Shown here: positions 28,689 to 38,127 of the stretch, in pieces | Layout: every line of letters begins with the position of its first letter | Position numbering within the stretch: position 1 is the first letter of the stretch | Assembly: GCF_902830275.1 (NCBI RefSeq) | Contig: NZ_CADESW010000002.1 | Location: forward strand, 310,001-374,000 | Source of the DNA: Burkholderia stagnalis | GTDB lineage: Bacteria > Pseudomonadota > Gammaproteobacteria > Burkholderiales > Burkholderiaceae | Reading direction: 5' to 3' | DNA: 64,000 bases | Position numbers and translations under genes: made by a program | Notes under the pieces: model-generated | What the model was told of the DNA's origin: nothing | The model's input: the letters and a program-made list of their open reading frames with translations, nothing else | Databases searched by the model: none

Positions 28689-29309
28689 TCAGTCCGGATG
28701 CCCGGCCCCGCGGCGCGCGATCTCTTCGTCGACCGCGTCCCGCACCCACTCCATCACTTCGGTTTCGAGCGCCAACGCCACCTCGCGCGTGATCTGGCTG
28801 ACGAGCCATGCCGTATGGTCGTGCAGCGCATCGCGGCAGCGCGCCTCGATCGCCTCCCGCCCCGCTCCGGTCAGGTAGCTCGTCAGACGATTGCGCAGCC
28901 GCTCGGCGATGCGCTGCGCGTCTTCCGGCGTCAGCGCGGCCGGCGCGGGCGCAGGCGCCTGATGAACAGCCGCCGATGCGGCAAGCGCTGCCGCCGCCAC
29001 GGCTTCCTGCTCACCGGCGACCGGATGGTCGGCACCGCCACGTGCCGGCAGTTCGACGGCCGGCACGTGCGGCGTCGGCACCGGCTCGACGGTCACCGTT
29101 TCGGGGTCGGCTTCGACTTCAGCCGGCCGCGTGTCGGCAGCCGCCGCGTCCGCGCGCGCCGGATCGCCCGGCGCGATCACGTCGGTGAGCACCGGGATTG
29201 CCGCGTCGTCGCGCGGGGTCGCGCCCGCACGCGGGTGCGCGCGCGCCGGATTGCCCGGCACCAGCACGTCGGTCAGCGTCGGGATGGAGTTGGATTCGGC
29301 TTGCCCCAC
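28689..29309 (-). CDS. DUF2486 family protein with N-terminal LTDV repeats
   Basis: A 206-residue protein of unknown function that I associate with DUF2486, restricted to Burkholderia and relatives. The N-terminal 120 residues are Ala/Pro/Asp-rich and probably disordered, with two copies of a motif: IPTLTDVLVPGNPARA (9-24) and IPVLTDVIAPGDPARA (38-53). The last 80 residues are strongly helical (EDAQRIAERLRNRLTSYLT; ALETEVMEWVRDAVDEE). It follows holC by 25 bp in the pepA-holC operon. Repeated short motifs plus a helical end suggest a protein-binding adaptor; this is inference. Confidence 0.75.
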   Translation of the reverse strand: MGQAESNSIPTLTDVLVPGNPARAHPRAGATPRDDAAIPVLTDVIAPGDPARADAAAADTRPAEVEADPETVTVEPVPTPHVPAVELPARGGADHPVAGEQEAVAAAALAASAAVHQAPAPAPAALTPEDAQRIAERLRNRLTSYLTGAGREAIEARCRDALHDHTAWLVSQITREVALALETEVMEWVRDAVDEEIARRGAGHPD

Positions 29310-29334
29310 GGGGATACTCCGTCGACTGGGTTGG

Positions 29335-29751
29335 CTAGCTGCCCTGCTTGTGGTTGTTCAGAGCGTAACCCCGATCGCGATAGAAGCGGTAGCGCTCGCG
29401 GCCCGCCGCCAGCTCGGCCGGCTCGTTGCCGACCACCTCGAGCAGCCGCTCGAAGCGCGCGAACTGCGCCGGCACCGTCGCGCCGAGATTCAGCAGCACC
29501 TGATGATGCGGCGCCTTGTCGAGATCGGTGGTCAGCACGATCGGCGTATCGGCCGCGTGCGCGCTGTCGACCCCGCAATGCGGGATGAAATCGAGCGGCG
29601 AGAACGTCCAGAGCCGCTCGTCGAGCGCGCGCAGGCGCGCGGGCTCGGCGAGCACGACGACCGGCAGCCCAGCCTGGTAGGCCTTGCGCAGCAGCCGGCA
29701 CGCGTAGGCGAGCGAATCGCCGACGTTCGTGTGGAAATCGATCCGCGTCAT
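29335..29751 (-). CDS. holC: DNA polymerase III subunit chi
   Basis: HolC (chi) links the clamp loader, through psi, to single-strand DNA-binding protein. The 138-residue protein begins MTRIDFHTNVGDSLAYACRL and has VLAEPARLRALDERLWTFSP and DFIPHC, all typical of chi. It lies 34 bp after pepA, the same order as in E. coli, where valS follows; here DUF2486 follows instead. Confidence 0.92.
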   Translation of the reverse strand: MTRIDFHTNVGDSLAYACRLLRKAYQAGLPVVVLAEPARLRALDERLWTFSPLDFIPHCGVDSAHAADTPIVLTTDLDKAPHHQVLLNLGATVPAQFARFERLLEVVGNEPAELAAGRERYRFYRDRGYALNNHKQGS

Positions 29752-29785
29752 TGCCCGAACGCCCGCCGCGTCATCCGCCCCGCCA

Positions 29786-31297
29786 TCACTGGCCGGCGCG
29801 GTCGATCAGGAACTGCGCGAGCAGCGGCACCGGACGCCCGGTCGCGCCCTTCGCGGCGCCGCCCTTCCACGCGGTGCCGGCGATGTCGAGGTGCGCCCAC
29901 GGGTACTTCTCGGCGAAGCGCGACAGGAAGCACGCGGCCGTCACGGCGCCGGCCGGACGCCCGCCGATGTTCGCGAGATCCGCGAAGTTCGACTTCAGCT
30001 GGTCCTGGTACTCGTCGTCGAGCGGCATGCGCCATGCGGGGTCGTTCGCCTCCCGCGACGCGTCGAGCAGTTCGCCCGCCAGCGCGTCGTCCTTCGAGAA
30101 CAGGCCGCTGTTGTGGCCGCCGAGCGCGATCACGCAGGCGCCCGTCAGCGTCGCGACGTCGATCACCGCGGCCGGCTTGAAGCGCTCCGCGTAAGTGAGC
30201 GCGTCGCACAGGATCAGGCGGCCCTCGGCGTCGGTGTTCAGCACCTCGATCGTCAGCCCCTTCATGCTCGTGACGATGTCGCCCGGCTTGGTCGCGTTGC
30301 CGCCCGGCATGTTCTCGCAGGTCGGCACGACCGCGACGACGTTGATCTTCAGGCCCATCTCGGCGACCGCGCGGATCGTGCCGAGCACCGAGCCCGCGCC
30401 GCACATGTCGTACTTCATCTCGTCCATGCCCTCGCCCGGCTTCAGCGAGATGCCGCCCGTGTCGAACGTGATGCCCTTGCCGACCAGCACCACCGGCGCG
30501 GCCTTCGCGGCGGCGCCCTGGTAATGCAGCACGATGAACTGCGGCGGCTCGACCGACGCGCGCGCGACCGACAGGAACGAGCCCATCTTCAGCGCCTGGA
30601 TCTGCTTCAGGCCGAGCACCTCGGCCTTCAGGCCCCAGTCCTTCGCGATCTGCTTCGCGGTGTTCGCGAGGTAGGTCGGCGTGCAGACGTTGCCCGGCAG
30701 GTTGCCGAGATCGCGGGTCAGATCCATCCCGTTGGCGAGCGCGACGGCCTGCTTGACCGCGACCTTCGCGGCCTTCTCGTCGGCCGGATCGACGCTGAAC
30801 ACGATGCGCTTGAGCGCATGCGACGCCGGCTCCGGCTTGCTCTTCAGCTGCGTGAAGCGATAGGTCTCGTTGCGCAGCGCGAGGATCGCCGCGCGCACGC
30901 CCCAGTCGGAGCTGCGCTCGTCGACCGGCAGCTGGGCCAGCGTGAAGGTGACCTGAACGACCTTGGTCGCGAGCAGCGCGCGCCACGCGGCCGTCACCGC
31001 GTCGTTATAGGCTTTCTGGTTGAAAGCGTCCTGCTTGCCGAGGCCGACCAGCAGCACGCGCGATGCGCCGATGCCCGACACTTCGTGCAGGAACAGCGTC
31101 TTGCCGCGCTTGCCGTCCATGTCGCCGGCCTTCACGATGCGCGAGATCAGCCCCTTGGTGGCCGTGTCGATGTCGAGCGCCGCGCCCGACAGCGTCTGCG
31201 CCTCGAAGATGCCGAGCACGATGCAGTCGGACTTCCCGGTCAGGAACCCCTTCGACTCCCCTTTGCTCCAATCACAGCCTTTTATGCTAAAGTCCAT
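29786..31297 (-). CDS. pepA: Leucyl aminopeptidase (cytosol aminopeptidase, M17)
   Basis: PepA is a hexameric two-metal aminopeptidase removing N-terminal residues; in E. coli it also binds DNA. The 503-residue protein has [17 protein letters not shown] (metal ligands and catalytic Lys), [17 protein letters not shown] (family signature) and [12 protein letters not shown]. It starts at ATG 31297 and is divergent from lptF, with holC downstream, the same neighbourhood as in E. coli. Confidence 0.96.
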   Translation of the reverse strand: MDFSIKGCDWSKGESKGFLTGKSDCIVLGIFEAQTLSGAALDIDTATKGLISRIVKAGDMDGKRGKTLFLHEVSGIGASRVLLVGLGKQDAFNQKAYNDAVTAAWRALLATKVVQVTFTLAQLPVDERSSDWGVRAAILALRNETYRFTQLKSKPEPASHALKRIVFSVDPADEKAAKVAVKQAVALANGMDLTRDLGNLPGNVCTPTYLANTAKQIAKDWGLKAEVLGLKQIQALKMGSFLSVARASVEPPQFIVLHYQGAAAKAAPVVLVGKGITFDTGGISLKPGEGMDEMKYDMCGAGSVLGTIRAVAEMGLKINVVAVVPTCENMPGGNATKPGDIVTSMKGLTIEVLNTDAEGRLILCDALTYAERFKPAAVIDVATLTGACVIALGGHNSGLFSKDDALAGELLDASREANDPAWRMPLDDEYQDQLKSNFADLANIGGRPAGAVTAACFLSRFAEKYPWAHLDIAGTAWKGGAAKGATGRPVPLLAQFLIDRAGQ

Positions 31298-31419
31298 CGC
31301 GCTTGTCCTCGGATAAAATCTGGGCTAAGGATGAAAGCCGCAATTATCCGCTATTTTTCCCGTGGCGGCGCGAACGCCCGCCCGCGCGAGCATCGCCTCC
31401 CGCCCTCTTCTCATCAAGA

Positions 31420-32517
31420 ATGATCTTCGAACGCTCCCTCCAGCGCGAGCTTGCGTATACGGCTGGCGCCGTGTTCATGGTGCTGCTCACGATCATGCTC
31501 ACGACGATGATGATCCGCATCGTCGGCTATGCCGCGTCCGGTGAAATCGACCCGAAGGACGTGCTCGTGCTGATCGGCCTGACCGTGATCGGCTACCTTG
31601 CCGTGATGCTCGTCGTCACGCTGTTCGTTTCGATCCTGTTCGTGCTGACCCGGTGGTACCGGGATTCCGAAATGGTGGTCTGGCTCGCGTCCGGCGTGAG
31701 CCTGACCCGCCTGATCAAGCCGATCGGCGTGTTCGCGACGCCGATCGTGCTGCTGATCGCGTTCTTCGCGTTCGTCGGCTGGCCGTGGTCGAACCAGCAG
31801 AGCAAGATGATCAAGGCGCGCTTCCAGCAGCGCGACGAGATCTCGCTGCTCGCGCCCGGCCAGTTCCGCGAATCGACGTCGAACCACCGCGTGTTCTTCA
31901 TCGAGAAGATGGCGCCGGACCAGAGCAAGGTGCAGAACGTGTTCGTGACGTCGACCGAGAACGGCAAGGTCAACGTCGTCGTGTCGCAGACGGGCCACAC
32001 CGAAACGATGAAGGACGGCGACCGCTTCGTCGTGCTCGAGAACGGCCGCCGCTACGACGGCACGCCCGGCCAGCCGAACTTCAAGATCATGGAGTTCGAG
32101 CGCTACGGCGTGAAGATCACGAGCAAGCCGGTGGTCAACGCGACCACCACCACCGGCATGCCGACGCCGGAACTCCTGCGCAACCCGACCCGCGAGAATC
32201 TCGCCGAATTCGCGTGGCGCGCAGGCCTGCCGCTGATCGCGATCAACCTGATGGTGCTCGGCATCCCGCTCGCATACCAGAACCCGCGCCGCAGCCGCAC
32301 GATCAACCTCGTGATGGCCGTGCTGATCTATCTGACCTACTCGAACCTGCTGAACGTCGTGCAGGCGCAGATCGAGCAGGGCAAGCTGCCGTTCGGCGTC
32401 GGCCTCGTCGGCCTGCACCTGATCGTCGCGGCGCTCGTCGGCGTCATCTTCTGGCTGCGGGTGCGCAACCGCCCGCTGTTTTCACGCGCGCTGTTCAGCC
32501 GCTCGACGGGAGCATGA
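31420..32517 (+). CDS. lptF: Lipopolysaccharide export permease LptF
   Basis: LptF with LptG forms the permease of the LptB2FG extractor that lifts LPS from the inner membrane. The 365-residue protein starts MIFERSLQRELAYTAG, has three membrane segments before a periplasmic jellyroll (about residues 125-265) and three after (parts: LPLIAINLMVLGIPLAYQNPR; LIVAALVGVIFWL). ATG 31420 is preferred over a longer frame because it matches the family N-terminus. A TAAAAT lies at 31314-31319. LptG follows after 3 bp. Confidence 0.95.
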   Translation: MIFERSLQRELAYTAGAVFMVLLTIMLTTMMIRIVGYAASGEIDPKDVLVLIGLTVIGYLAVMLVVTLFVSILFVLTRWYRDSEMVVWLASGVSLTRLIKPIGVFATPIVLLIAFFAFVGWPWSNQQSKMIKARFQQRDEISLLAPGQFRESTSNHRVFFIEKMAPDQSKVQNVFVTSTENGKVNVVVSQTGHTETMKDGDRFVVLENGRRYDGTPGQPNFKIMEFERYGVKITSKPVVNATTTTGMPTPELLRNPTRENLAEFAWRAGLPLIAINLMVLGIPLAYQNPRRSRTINLVMAVLIYLTYSNLLNVVQAQIEQGKLPFGVGLVGLHLIVAALVGVIFWLRVRNRPLFSRALFSRSTGA

Positions 32518-32520
32518 TCG

Positions 32521-33669
32521 ATGCGGCTCTATGAAAAGTACTTTGCGCGCCAGATCTACGTCACGTTCGTCTTCATCCTGTTCGCGTTCTCGGGCCTGTT
32601 CTTCTTCTTCGACCTGATCAGCGAGCTGAATTCGGTCGGGCACGGCAACTACAAGTTCGGCTACGCGGTGCTGCGCGTCGCGCTGCAGACGCCGTCGCGC
32701 TTCTACGAGATCATCCCGGTCGCGGCGCTGATCAGCGCGATCTACGTGTTCGCGCAGATGGCCGCGAACTCGGAATTCACGATCTTCCGCGTGTCCGGCC
32801 TCGCGACCAACCAGGCGCTGCGCTCGCTGCTGAAGATCGGCGTGCCGCTCGTGATCCTCACCTACCTGATCGGCGAATTTGTCGGCCCATATGCCGACCA
32901 GCTGTCCGAACGCGTGCGGCTGCAGGCGCTCGGCGCGTCGGTGTCGTCGAACTTCCAGTCCGGCGTGTGGGTGAAGGACACGCTCACGGCGGGCGACAAC
33001 GGCGAGCCGGTCACGCGCTTCGTCAACGTCGGCAGCCTGTCGCCCGATTCGACGATCAGCAATGTGCGGATCTACGAATTCGACTCGAAATTCCAGCTGA
33101 AGAACCTGCGCATCGCGCAGACGGGCCGCTACGAGCCGCCCGGCCACTGGCTGCTGACGGGTGTCACCGAGACGGAGCTGACGCCGATCAAGCCGATCAG
33201 CGGCCAGCCCGCCGATGCGCTGAACCCCGTGTACCGGTCGCAGCAGGTCACGCTGCCGGAGTTCCGGATGCGCTCGGACCTGACGCCGCAGATCCTGTCG
33301 GTGCTGCTCGTGTCGCCGGAACGCATGTCGATCGTCAACCTGTTCCGCTACATCCAGCACCTGAAGGAAAACCAGCAGGACACGCAGCGCTACGACATCG
33401 CGTTCTGGCGCAAGCTGCTGTATCCGTTCGCGGTGTTCGTGATGCTGGTGCTGTCGCTGCCGTTCGCGTACCTGCATACGCGCGCGGGCGTGGTCGGCGT
33501 GAAGGTGTTCGGCGGCATCATGCTCGGCATGAGCTTCCAGCTGCTCAATACGCTGTTCTCGCACATCGGCACGCTGAACACGTGGCCTGCGCCGCTGACC
33601 GCGGCGCTCCCCGGCCTGCTCTACCTGGGGCTCGGCCTGTTCGCGCTCAAATGGGTCGACCGGCACTGA
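32521..33669 (+). CDS. lptG: Lipopolysaccharide export permease LptG
   Basis: Partner permease of LptF. The 382-residue protein begins MRLYEKYFARQIYVTFVFIL, with LFFFFDLISEL and the GNYKFGYAVLRVALQTPSRFYEIIPVAALI segment (parts: LQTPSRFYEIIPVAALI) conserved in LptG, a periplasmic jellyroll in the middle and three C-terminal membrane segments. It starts 3 bp after lptF stops, so the two are coupled. LptB is not in the window. Confidence 0.95.
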   Translation: MRLYEKYFARQIYVTFVFILFAFSGLFFFFDLISELNSVGHGNYKFGYAVLRVALQTPSRFYEIIPVAALISAIYVFAQMAANSEFTIFRVSGLATNQALRSLLKIGVPLVILTYLIGEFVGPYADQLSERVRLQALGASVSSNFQSGVWVKDTLTAGDNGEPVTRFVNVGSLSPDSTISNVRIYEFDSKFQLKNLRIAQTGRYEPPGHWLLTGVTETELTPIKPISGQPADALNPVYRSQQVTLPEFRMRSDLTPQILSVLLVSPERMSIVNLFRYIQHLKENQQDTQRYDIAFWRKLLYPFAVFVMLVLSLPFAYLHTRAGVVGVKVFGGIMLGMSFQLLNTLFSHIGTLNTWPAPLTAALPGLLYLGLGLFALKWVDRH

Positions 33670-33695
33670 GCGCCGGCGCCGCGACGGAGTTCGAC

Positions 33696-34076
33696 ATGGG
33701 TACGCACGGTATCGTCCTGTTCGGCCACGGCGCCCGCGATCCGCGCTGGGCGGAGCCGTTCGAGCGGCTTGCCGCGCGGCTGCGGGCGGCTGCGCCCGCT
33801 GCGCCGGTTTCGCTCGCGTTTCTCGAACTGATGACGCCGTCGCTCGACACCGCGGTCGCCGCGCAGGTGGCGGCCGGCTGCACACGCATCACCGTGGTGC
33901 CGGTGTTCTTCGGCCAGGGCGGCCATGTCCGGCGCGACCTGCCGCAGCTCGTCGACGCGTGCCGTGCCGCGCATCCGGGCGTCGAGATCCGCTGCGCAAC
34001 CGCGGTCGGCGAGGACGACGGCGTGCTCGATGCGATCGCGCGCTATTGCCTCGACCAGGCGAACGACACCGCATAG
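33696..34076 (+). CDS. cbiX: Short sirohydrochlorin chelatase (CbiX-S type)
   Basis: A 126-residue single-domain class II chelatase. Metal-binding histidines are seen in LFGHGARDPRW (residues 8-18) and GQGGHVRRDLP. CbiX inserts cobalt into sirohydrochlorin; short forms can also insert iron to make siroheme. It lies 26 bp after lptG on the same strand and converges on cobA, which makes its precursor. Both cobalamin and siroheme-dependent sulfite reductase are encoded in this window, so the metal it uses cannot be decided. Confidence 0.85.
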   Translation: MGTHGIVLFGHGARDPRWAEPFERLAARLRAAAPAAPVSLAFLELMTPSLDTAVAAQVAAGCTRITVVPVFFGQGGHVRRDLPQLVDACRAAHPGVEIRCATAVGEDDGVLDAIARYCLDQANDTA

Positions 34077-34100
34077 CGCGAACCGGCGCCGCATAAGACA

Positions 34101-34133
34101 AAAGCGCTGGCAGCAAGCTGCCAGCGCTTTTTC
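34101..34133. terminator. Bidirectional terminator between cbiX and cobA
   Basis: A perfect 14 bp inverted repeat (AAAGCGCTGGCAGC and complement) with almost no spacer, A-run on one side and T-run on the other, between convergent genes. Confidence 0.9.
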
Positions 34134-34185
34134 GTTTCGGGCCGCCTTTGACGTCGGCGATGCACCGACGCGCGCCCTGCCCCGC

Positions 34186-34941
34186 TCAGGCCGCGTCGCG
34201 CATCGCCCCGCCGGCCTTCGCCGGCAGCGCGCGCTCGGCGAACGCATCGCCGATCATCAGCAGGCTCGGTTCGGCCGGATCGAGCCATGCCTGCGCGTCG
34301 CCCGCCGCCATCCCGCCGAGCGTCAGCGTGAGCGTGCGCTCGCGCGCGGTACTGCACGCCTCGACGATCGCCACCGGCGTGGCGGGCGCGCGGCCCGCGT
34401 CGATCAGTTCCTGCGCGATGCCGGGCGCGCTGTCGCGGCCCATGTAGTAGACGATCGAATCGGCGCGCGCCGCTTCGCGGATCTCGTCGCTGCCCGGCGC
34501 GCGGCTGTGCGTCGCGAACGCGACGCTGCGCGCGACGCCGCGCAGCGTCAGCGAGCGCTTCAGCGTCGCCGCGCCCGCCAGCGCCGCGGTGATGCCCGGC
34601 ACGATCTCGTAGTCGATGCCGGCCGCCTCGAGCGCGCGCATCTCTTCGTCCGCGCGGCCGAACAGCATCGGATCGCCGCCCTTCAGCCGCACGACGCACG
34701 CATGCTCGCGCGCCGCGTCGACGATCTGCTTGTTGATGAAATGCTGCGCGCTCGAACGCTGGCCGCAGCGTTTGCCGACCGCGATCCGGCGCGCGTTCGG
34801 CGCGTAGTCGAGCATCGCGGGCTCGACGAGCGCGTCGTGCAGCACGACGTCGGCCTCGCCGAGCAGGCGCGCGCCGCGCACCGTGATGAGGTCCGCCGCG
34901 CCCGGCCCGGCGCCGATCAGATATACCTTGCCCATATTCAT
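34186..34941 (-). CDS. cobA: Uroporphyrinogen-III C-methyltransferase
   Basis: This SAM-dependent enzyme methylates uroporphyrinogen III twice to precorrin-2, the branch point to siroheme and cobalamin. The 251-residue protein has the signatures VYLIGAGPGAADLITVRGA near residues 5-23, VRLKGGDPMLFGR and ACSTARERTLTLTL (a family-like C-terminal block). The second start ATG-AAT-ATG at 34941 is chosen; a longer frame exists. It is the last gene of the sulfate-assimilation operon, so its main duty is probably siroheme for CysI. Confidence 0.93.
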   Translation of the reverse strand: MNMGKVYLIGAGPGAADLITVRGARLLGEADVVLHDALVEPAMLDYAPNARRIAVGKRCGQRSSAQHFINKQIVDAAREHACVVRLKGGDPMLFGRADEEMRALEAAGIDYEIVPGITAALAGAATLKRSLTLRGVARSVAFATHSRAPGSDEIREAARADSIVYYMGRDSAPGIAQELIDAGRAPATPVAIVEACSTARERTLTLTLGGMAAGDAQAWLDPAEPSLLMIGDAFAERALPAKAGGAMRDAA

Positions 34942-35006
34942 CGCTTCGCTTTCCTGCGCGCGTCGGCATCGGAGCGCGCCGCCCGACAGGCGGCGCGGTG
35001 TTCCGA

Positions 35007-36323
35007 TTACGCCGAAAACGCCCGGATCATGCCTGCGGCGACCGTGTGATGCGTCGCCTCGTCGATCAGCACGAACGCGCCCGTGCCCGGATGCGCATCG
35101 TACGTGTCGCACACGATCGGCTTCTGCAGCGTCAGCGCGACGCGGCCGATGTCGTTCATCTTCAGCTCGTGACGGTCGGTCGCGTGCGACAGCGTGTGCA
35201 CGTCGAGCACCTGCTTGACCGCGCCGATCTTCGCGAACACCGTGCTGGTGGTCTGCTTCAGCAGGTACTTGCGCTGCGGCGACAGCGGCGCGTCGTCGAA
35301 CCAGCACAGATCCGCCTCGAGCTTCTTCGCCGGCGCGACCGGCTCGGACGGCGCGACGAACATGTCGCCGCGCGACACGTCGACGTCTTCCGCGAGGCGG
35401 ATCGTCACCGTCTGGCCGGCGAACGCCTGGCCGACCGCCGCGGTGCCGCCCGGCACCGGCGCGATGATCTCGGCGACCGTCGCGGTGCGGTTCGACGGCA
35501 GCACGACGATCTCGTCGCCGACCTTCACCTCGCCCGACTCGATGCGGCCCATGTAGCCGCGGAAATCGTCGGCCGAGCTGCCGTCCTGGCGCGCGACCCA
35601 CTGCACCGGGAAGCGCAGCGCGTCATGCGCCTGCGTCTCGACCGGCAGCGACTCGAGCACGTCGAGCAGCGGCTCGCCCGCGTACCACGGCATGCGCTCG
35701 CTCGCGCCGACGATGTTGTCGCCCTTGAGCGCCGACACCGGCACGAAGCGCACGTCGGCAAGGCCAAGCTGCTTCGCGAGCGCGACGTACGCGTCGCGGA
35801 TCTCGTTGAAGCGCGCCTCGCTGTAGTCGACGAGGTCCATCTTGTTGATCGCGACGATCACGTGCTGCAGGCCGAGCAGCTTGACGATCGCGCTGTGGCG
35901 CTTGGTCTGCGGCAGCAGCTGCACGACGCCGTTCTCGACCGTGATGCGCGTCGCGTCGATCAGGACGATCGCCGCGTGCGCGGTCGACGCGCCCGTCACC
36001 ATGTTGCGCGTGTACTGCTCGTGGCCCGGCGTATCGGCGATGATGAACTTGCGCTTCGCGGTCGCGAAATAGCGGTACGCGACGTCGATCGTGATGCCCT
36101 GCTCGCGCTCGGCTTCCAGCCCGTCGGTCAGCAGCGCGAGGTCGAGCTCGTCGCCGACCGTGCGCTTGTTCTTCGCGCGCGACAGCGCGGACAGCTGGTC
36201 GGACAGCACGGCCTTGCTGTCGTACAGCAGGCGGCCGATCAGCGTGCTCTTGCCGTCGTCGACGCTGCCCGCGGTGATGAAGCGCAGCACGCCGAGGTCT
36301 TCGTTGTTCTCGATGATGCTCAT
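35007..36323 (-). CDS. cysN: Sulfate adenylyltransferase subunit 1 (GTPase)
   Basis: CysN is the GTPase that drives ATP sulfurylase CysD in making APS. The 438-residue protein has the G1 loop GSVDDGKSTLIGRLLYDSK near residues 17-35, DTPGHEQYTRNMVTGAS (G3) and AINKMDLVD (G4), then beta-barrel domains. It ends without the C-terminal APS kinase domain found in CysNC fusions, which agrees with the APS-type CysH in the same operon. It follows cysD by 22 bp. Confidence 0.96.
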   Translation of the reverse strand: MSIIENNEDLGVLRFITAGSVDDGKSTLIGRLLYDSKAVLSDQLSALSRAKNKRTVGDELDLALLTDGLEAEREQGITIDVAYRYFATAKRKFIIADTPGHEQYTRNMVTGASTAHAAIVLIDATRITVENGVVQLLPQTKRHSAIVKLLGLQHVIVAINKMDLVDYSEARFNEIRDAYVALAKQLGLADVRFVPVSALKGDNIVGASERMPWYAGEPLLDVLESLPVETQAHDALRFPVQWVARQDGSSADDFRGYMGRIESGEVKVGDEIVVLPSNRTATVAEIIAPVPGGTAAVGQAFAGQTVTIRLAEDVDVSRGDMFVAPSEPVAPAKKLEADLCWFDDAPLSPQRKYLLKQTTSTVFAKIGAVKQVLDVHTLSHATDRHELKMNDIGRVALTLQKPIVCDTYDAHPGTGAFVLIDEATHHTVAAGMIRAFSA

Positions 36324-36345
36324 GATATGAATGTCCTCGTGTGCT

Positions 36346-37308
36346 TCAGAAATAACCTTGCTTCTTGCGCGTTTCCATCGCGGCCTCGGACGCCTGGTCG
36401 TCCATCCGGGTCGCGCCGCGCTCGGTGATCTCGGTCACCGCCGTCTCGGCGATGATCTTCTCGACGTCGTCCGCGTCGCTCTCGACCGGGCACGTGCAGC
36501 TGATGTCGCCGACCGTGCGGAAGCGCACCTGCGCGAGCTCGCTCGTCTCGCCCTCGCGCATCGGCGTGAGCGGCGTGACCGGCACGAGCAGGCCGTTGCG
36601 GCGCACGATCTCGCGCTGGTGCGCGTAGTAGATCGACGGCAGCTCGAGGTTCTCGCGGGCGATGTACTGCCACACGTCGAGTTCGGTCCAGTTCGAGATC
36701 GGGAACACGCGCAGGTGTTCGCCGTTGTGCAGGCGCGCGTTGTACAGGCTCCACAGTTCCGGGCGCTGCGCCTTCGGATCCCACTGGCCGAATTCGTCGC
36801 GGAACGAGAAGATGCGCTCCTTCGCGCGGGCCTTCTCTTCGTCGCGGCGCGCGCCGCCGATCATCGCGGTGTAGCCGTGCTGCTCGATCGTCTCGAGCAG
36901 CGTGACGGCCTGCGCGGCGTTGCGCGAATCGGTCTCGCGGCGCAGCACGACGGTGCCGCGCTTGATCGAATCCTCGACGTGGCCGACCACCAGCTCGGCG
37001 CCGATCTCCTTCGCGCGGCGGTCGCGGAAGTCGATCACTTCGTCGTAGTTGTGGCCCGTGTCGATGTGCACGAGCGGGAACGGCAGCGACGTCTTGCGGT
37101 TCGCGCCGAGGCCGAACGCCTTCAGCGCGAGATGCAGCACGACGACCGAATCCTTGCCGCCCGAGAACAACAGCGCCGGCTTGCTGCACTCGGCGACGAG
37201 CTCGCGCAGGATGTGGATCGACTCGGCTTCGAGCCAGTCGAGGTGGCCCATGCGGCCGGCGTCGCCGGTGGGCGAGGCAAAGGCGGATTGCTCGAGCGTC
37301 GTGCTCAT
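36346..37308 (-). CDS. cysD: Sulfate adenylyltransferase subunit 2
   Basis: CysD is the catalytic ATP sulfurylase subunit. The 320-residue protein carries the PP-loop LLFSGGKDSVVVLHLALKAF near residues 45-64, FPLVHIDTGHNYDEVI and MIGGARRDEEKARAKER. ATG 37308 gives the usual start (MSTTLEQSAF); a longer frame upstream lacks support. It lies between cysH and cysN on the same strand. Confidence 0.96.
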   Translation of the reverse strand: MSTTLEQSAFASPTGDAGRMGHLDWLEAESIHILRELVAECSKPALLFSGGKDSVVVLHLALKAFGLGANRKTSLPFPLVHIDTGHNYDEVIDFRDRRAKEIGAELVVGHVEDSIKRGTVVLRRETDSRNAAQAVTLLETIEQHGYTAMIGGARRDEEKARAKERIFSFRDEFGQWDPKAQRPELWSLYNARLHNGEHLRVFPISNWTELDVWQYIARENLELPSIYYAHQREIVRRNGLLVPVTPLTPMREGETSELAQVRFRTVGDISCTCPVESDADDVEKIIAETAVTEITERGATRMDDQASEAAMETRKKQGYF

Positions 37309-37380
37309 GGTTTCAGTCCTTCTCTTCTGGGTTCGTGCCGCCCGCTTTCGCGGGCGGCGCAATATTCTGTCTTGTATCGC

Positions 37381-38127
37381 TCAGTGCGCGGCGCTTGCGC
37401 CGGCCGTCGCGGGAATCGGCGTGATCGTGATGTGCAGGCCGCATTCCTTCGTATCGCGCGATTCCCACCACCAGCGGCCCGCGCGGCTGTCCTCGCCGGG
37501 ACGGATCGCGCGCGTGCAGGGCTCGCAGCCGATGCTCGGGTAGCCGCGCGCATGCAGCGGGTTGACCGGCACGTCGAACGCCTTCAGGTACGCCCACACG
37601 TCGTCCTCGGTCCAGTCGGCGAGCGGATTGTACTTCGCGACGCCGCGCGCCTCGTCCTGCTCTTCCTCGTGCAGCTCCGCGCGCGTGACCGACTGCTCGC
37701 GGCGCTGGCCGGTGACCCACGCATCGACGTCGGCGAGCGCGCGGTTCAGCGGCTCGACCTTGCGGATGTGGCAGCACGACTTGCGCAGCTCGACGCTTTC
37801 GTAGAACGCGTTCAGGCCATGGTCGGCGACGTACTGGTCGACCGCGTCCTGCCGCGGATGGAACTGCTCGATCTCGTAGCCGTAGCGTTCGCGCACGCGG
37901 TCGATCATGCCGAGCGTCTCCGCGTGCAGGCGGCCCGTGTTCAGCGAGAAGATGCCGATCGACACGCCCTTCGACAGGATCGCGTGCGTGACGAGCATGT
38001 CCTCGGCCGCGAGGCTGCTCGCGAACTTCACGTTCGGATGGCGCGCGGCAATCTGCGCGAGCAGCGCGTCGAGCCGTTCGACCTTCGCGGCGAGCGCCGG
38101 CGTCAGGGTGGCGTGGGCGTCGCTCAT
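37381..38127 (-). CDS. cysH: Assimilatory APS reductase (CysH family)
   Basis: The enzyme reduces adenylyl sulfate to sulfite, with thioredoxin as reductant. The 248-residue protein has the 4Fe-4S ligands of APS reductases: Cys118-Cys119 in KSCCHIRKVEPL and Cys201/Cys204 in CEPCTRAI; the catalytic cysteine is Cys229 in KECGLH. E. coli-type PAPS reductases lack the first four. The lack of an APS kinase gene in the operon fits direct use of APS. ATG 38127 overlaps the DUF934 stop as ATGA. Confidence 0.95.
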   Translation of the reverse strand: MSDAHATLTPALAAKVERLDALLAQIAARHPNVKFASSLAAEDMLVTHAILSKGVSIGIFSLNTGRLHAETLGMIDRVRERYGYEIEQFHPRQDAVDQYVADHGLNAFYESVELRKSCCHIRKVEPLNRALADVDAWVTGQRREQSVTRAELHEEEQDEARGVAKYNPLADWTEDDVWAYLKAFDVPVNPLHARGYPSIGCEPCTRAIRPGEDSRAGRWWWESRDTKECGLHITITPIPATAGASAAH

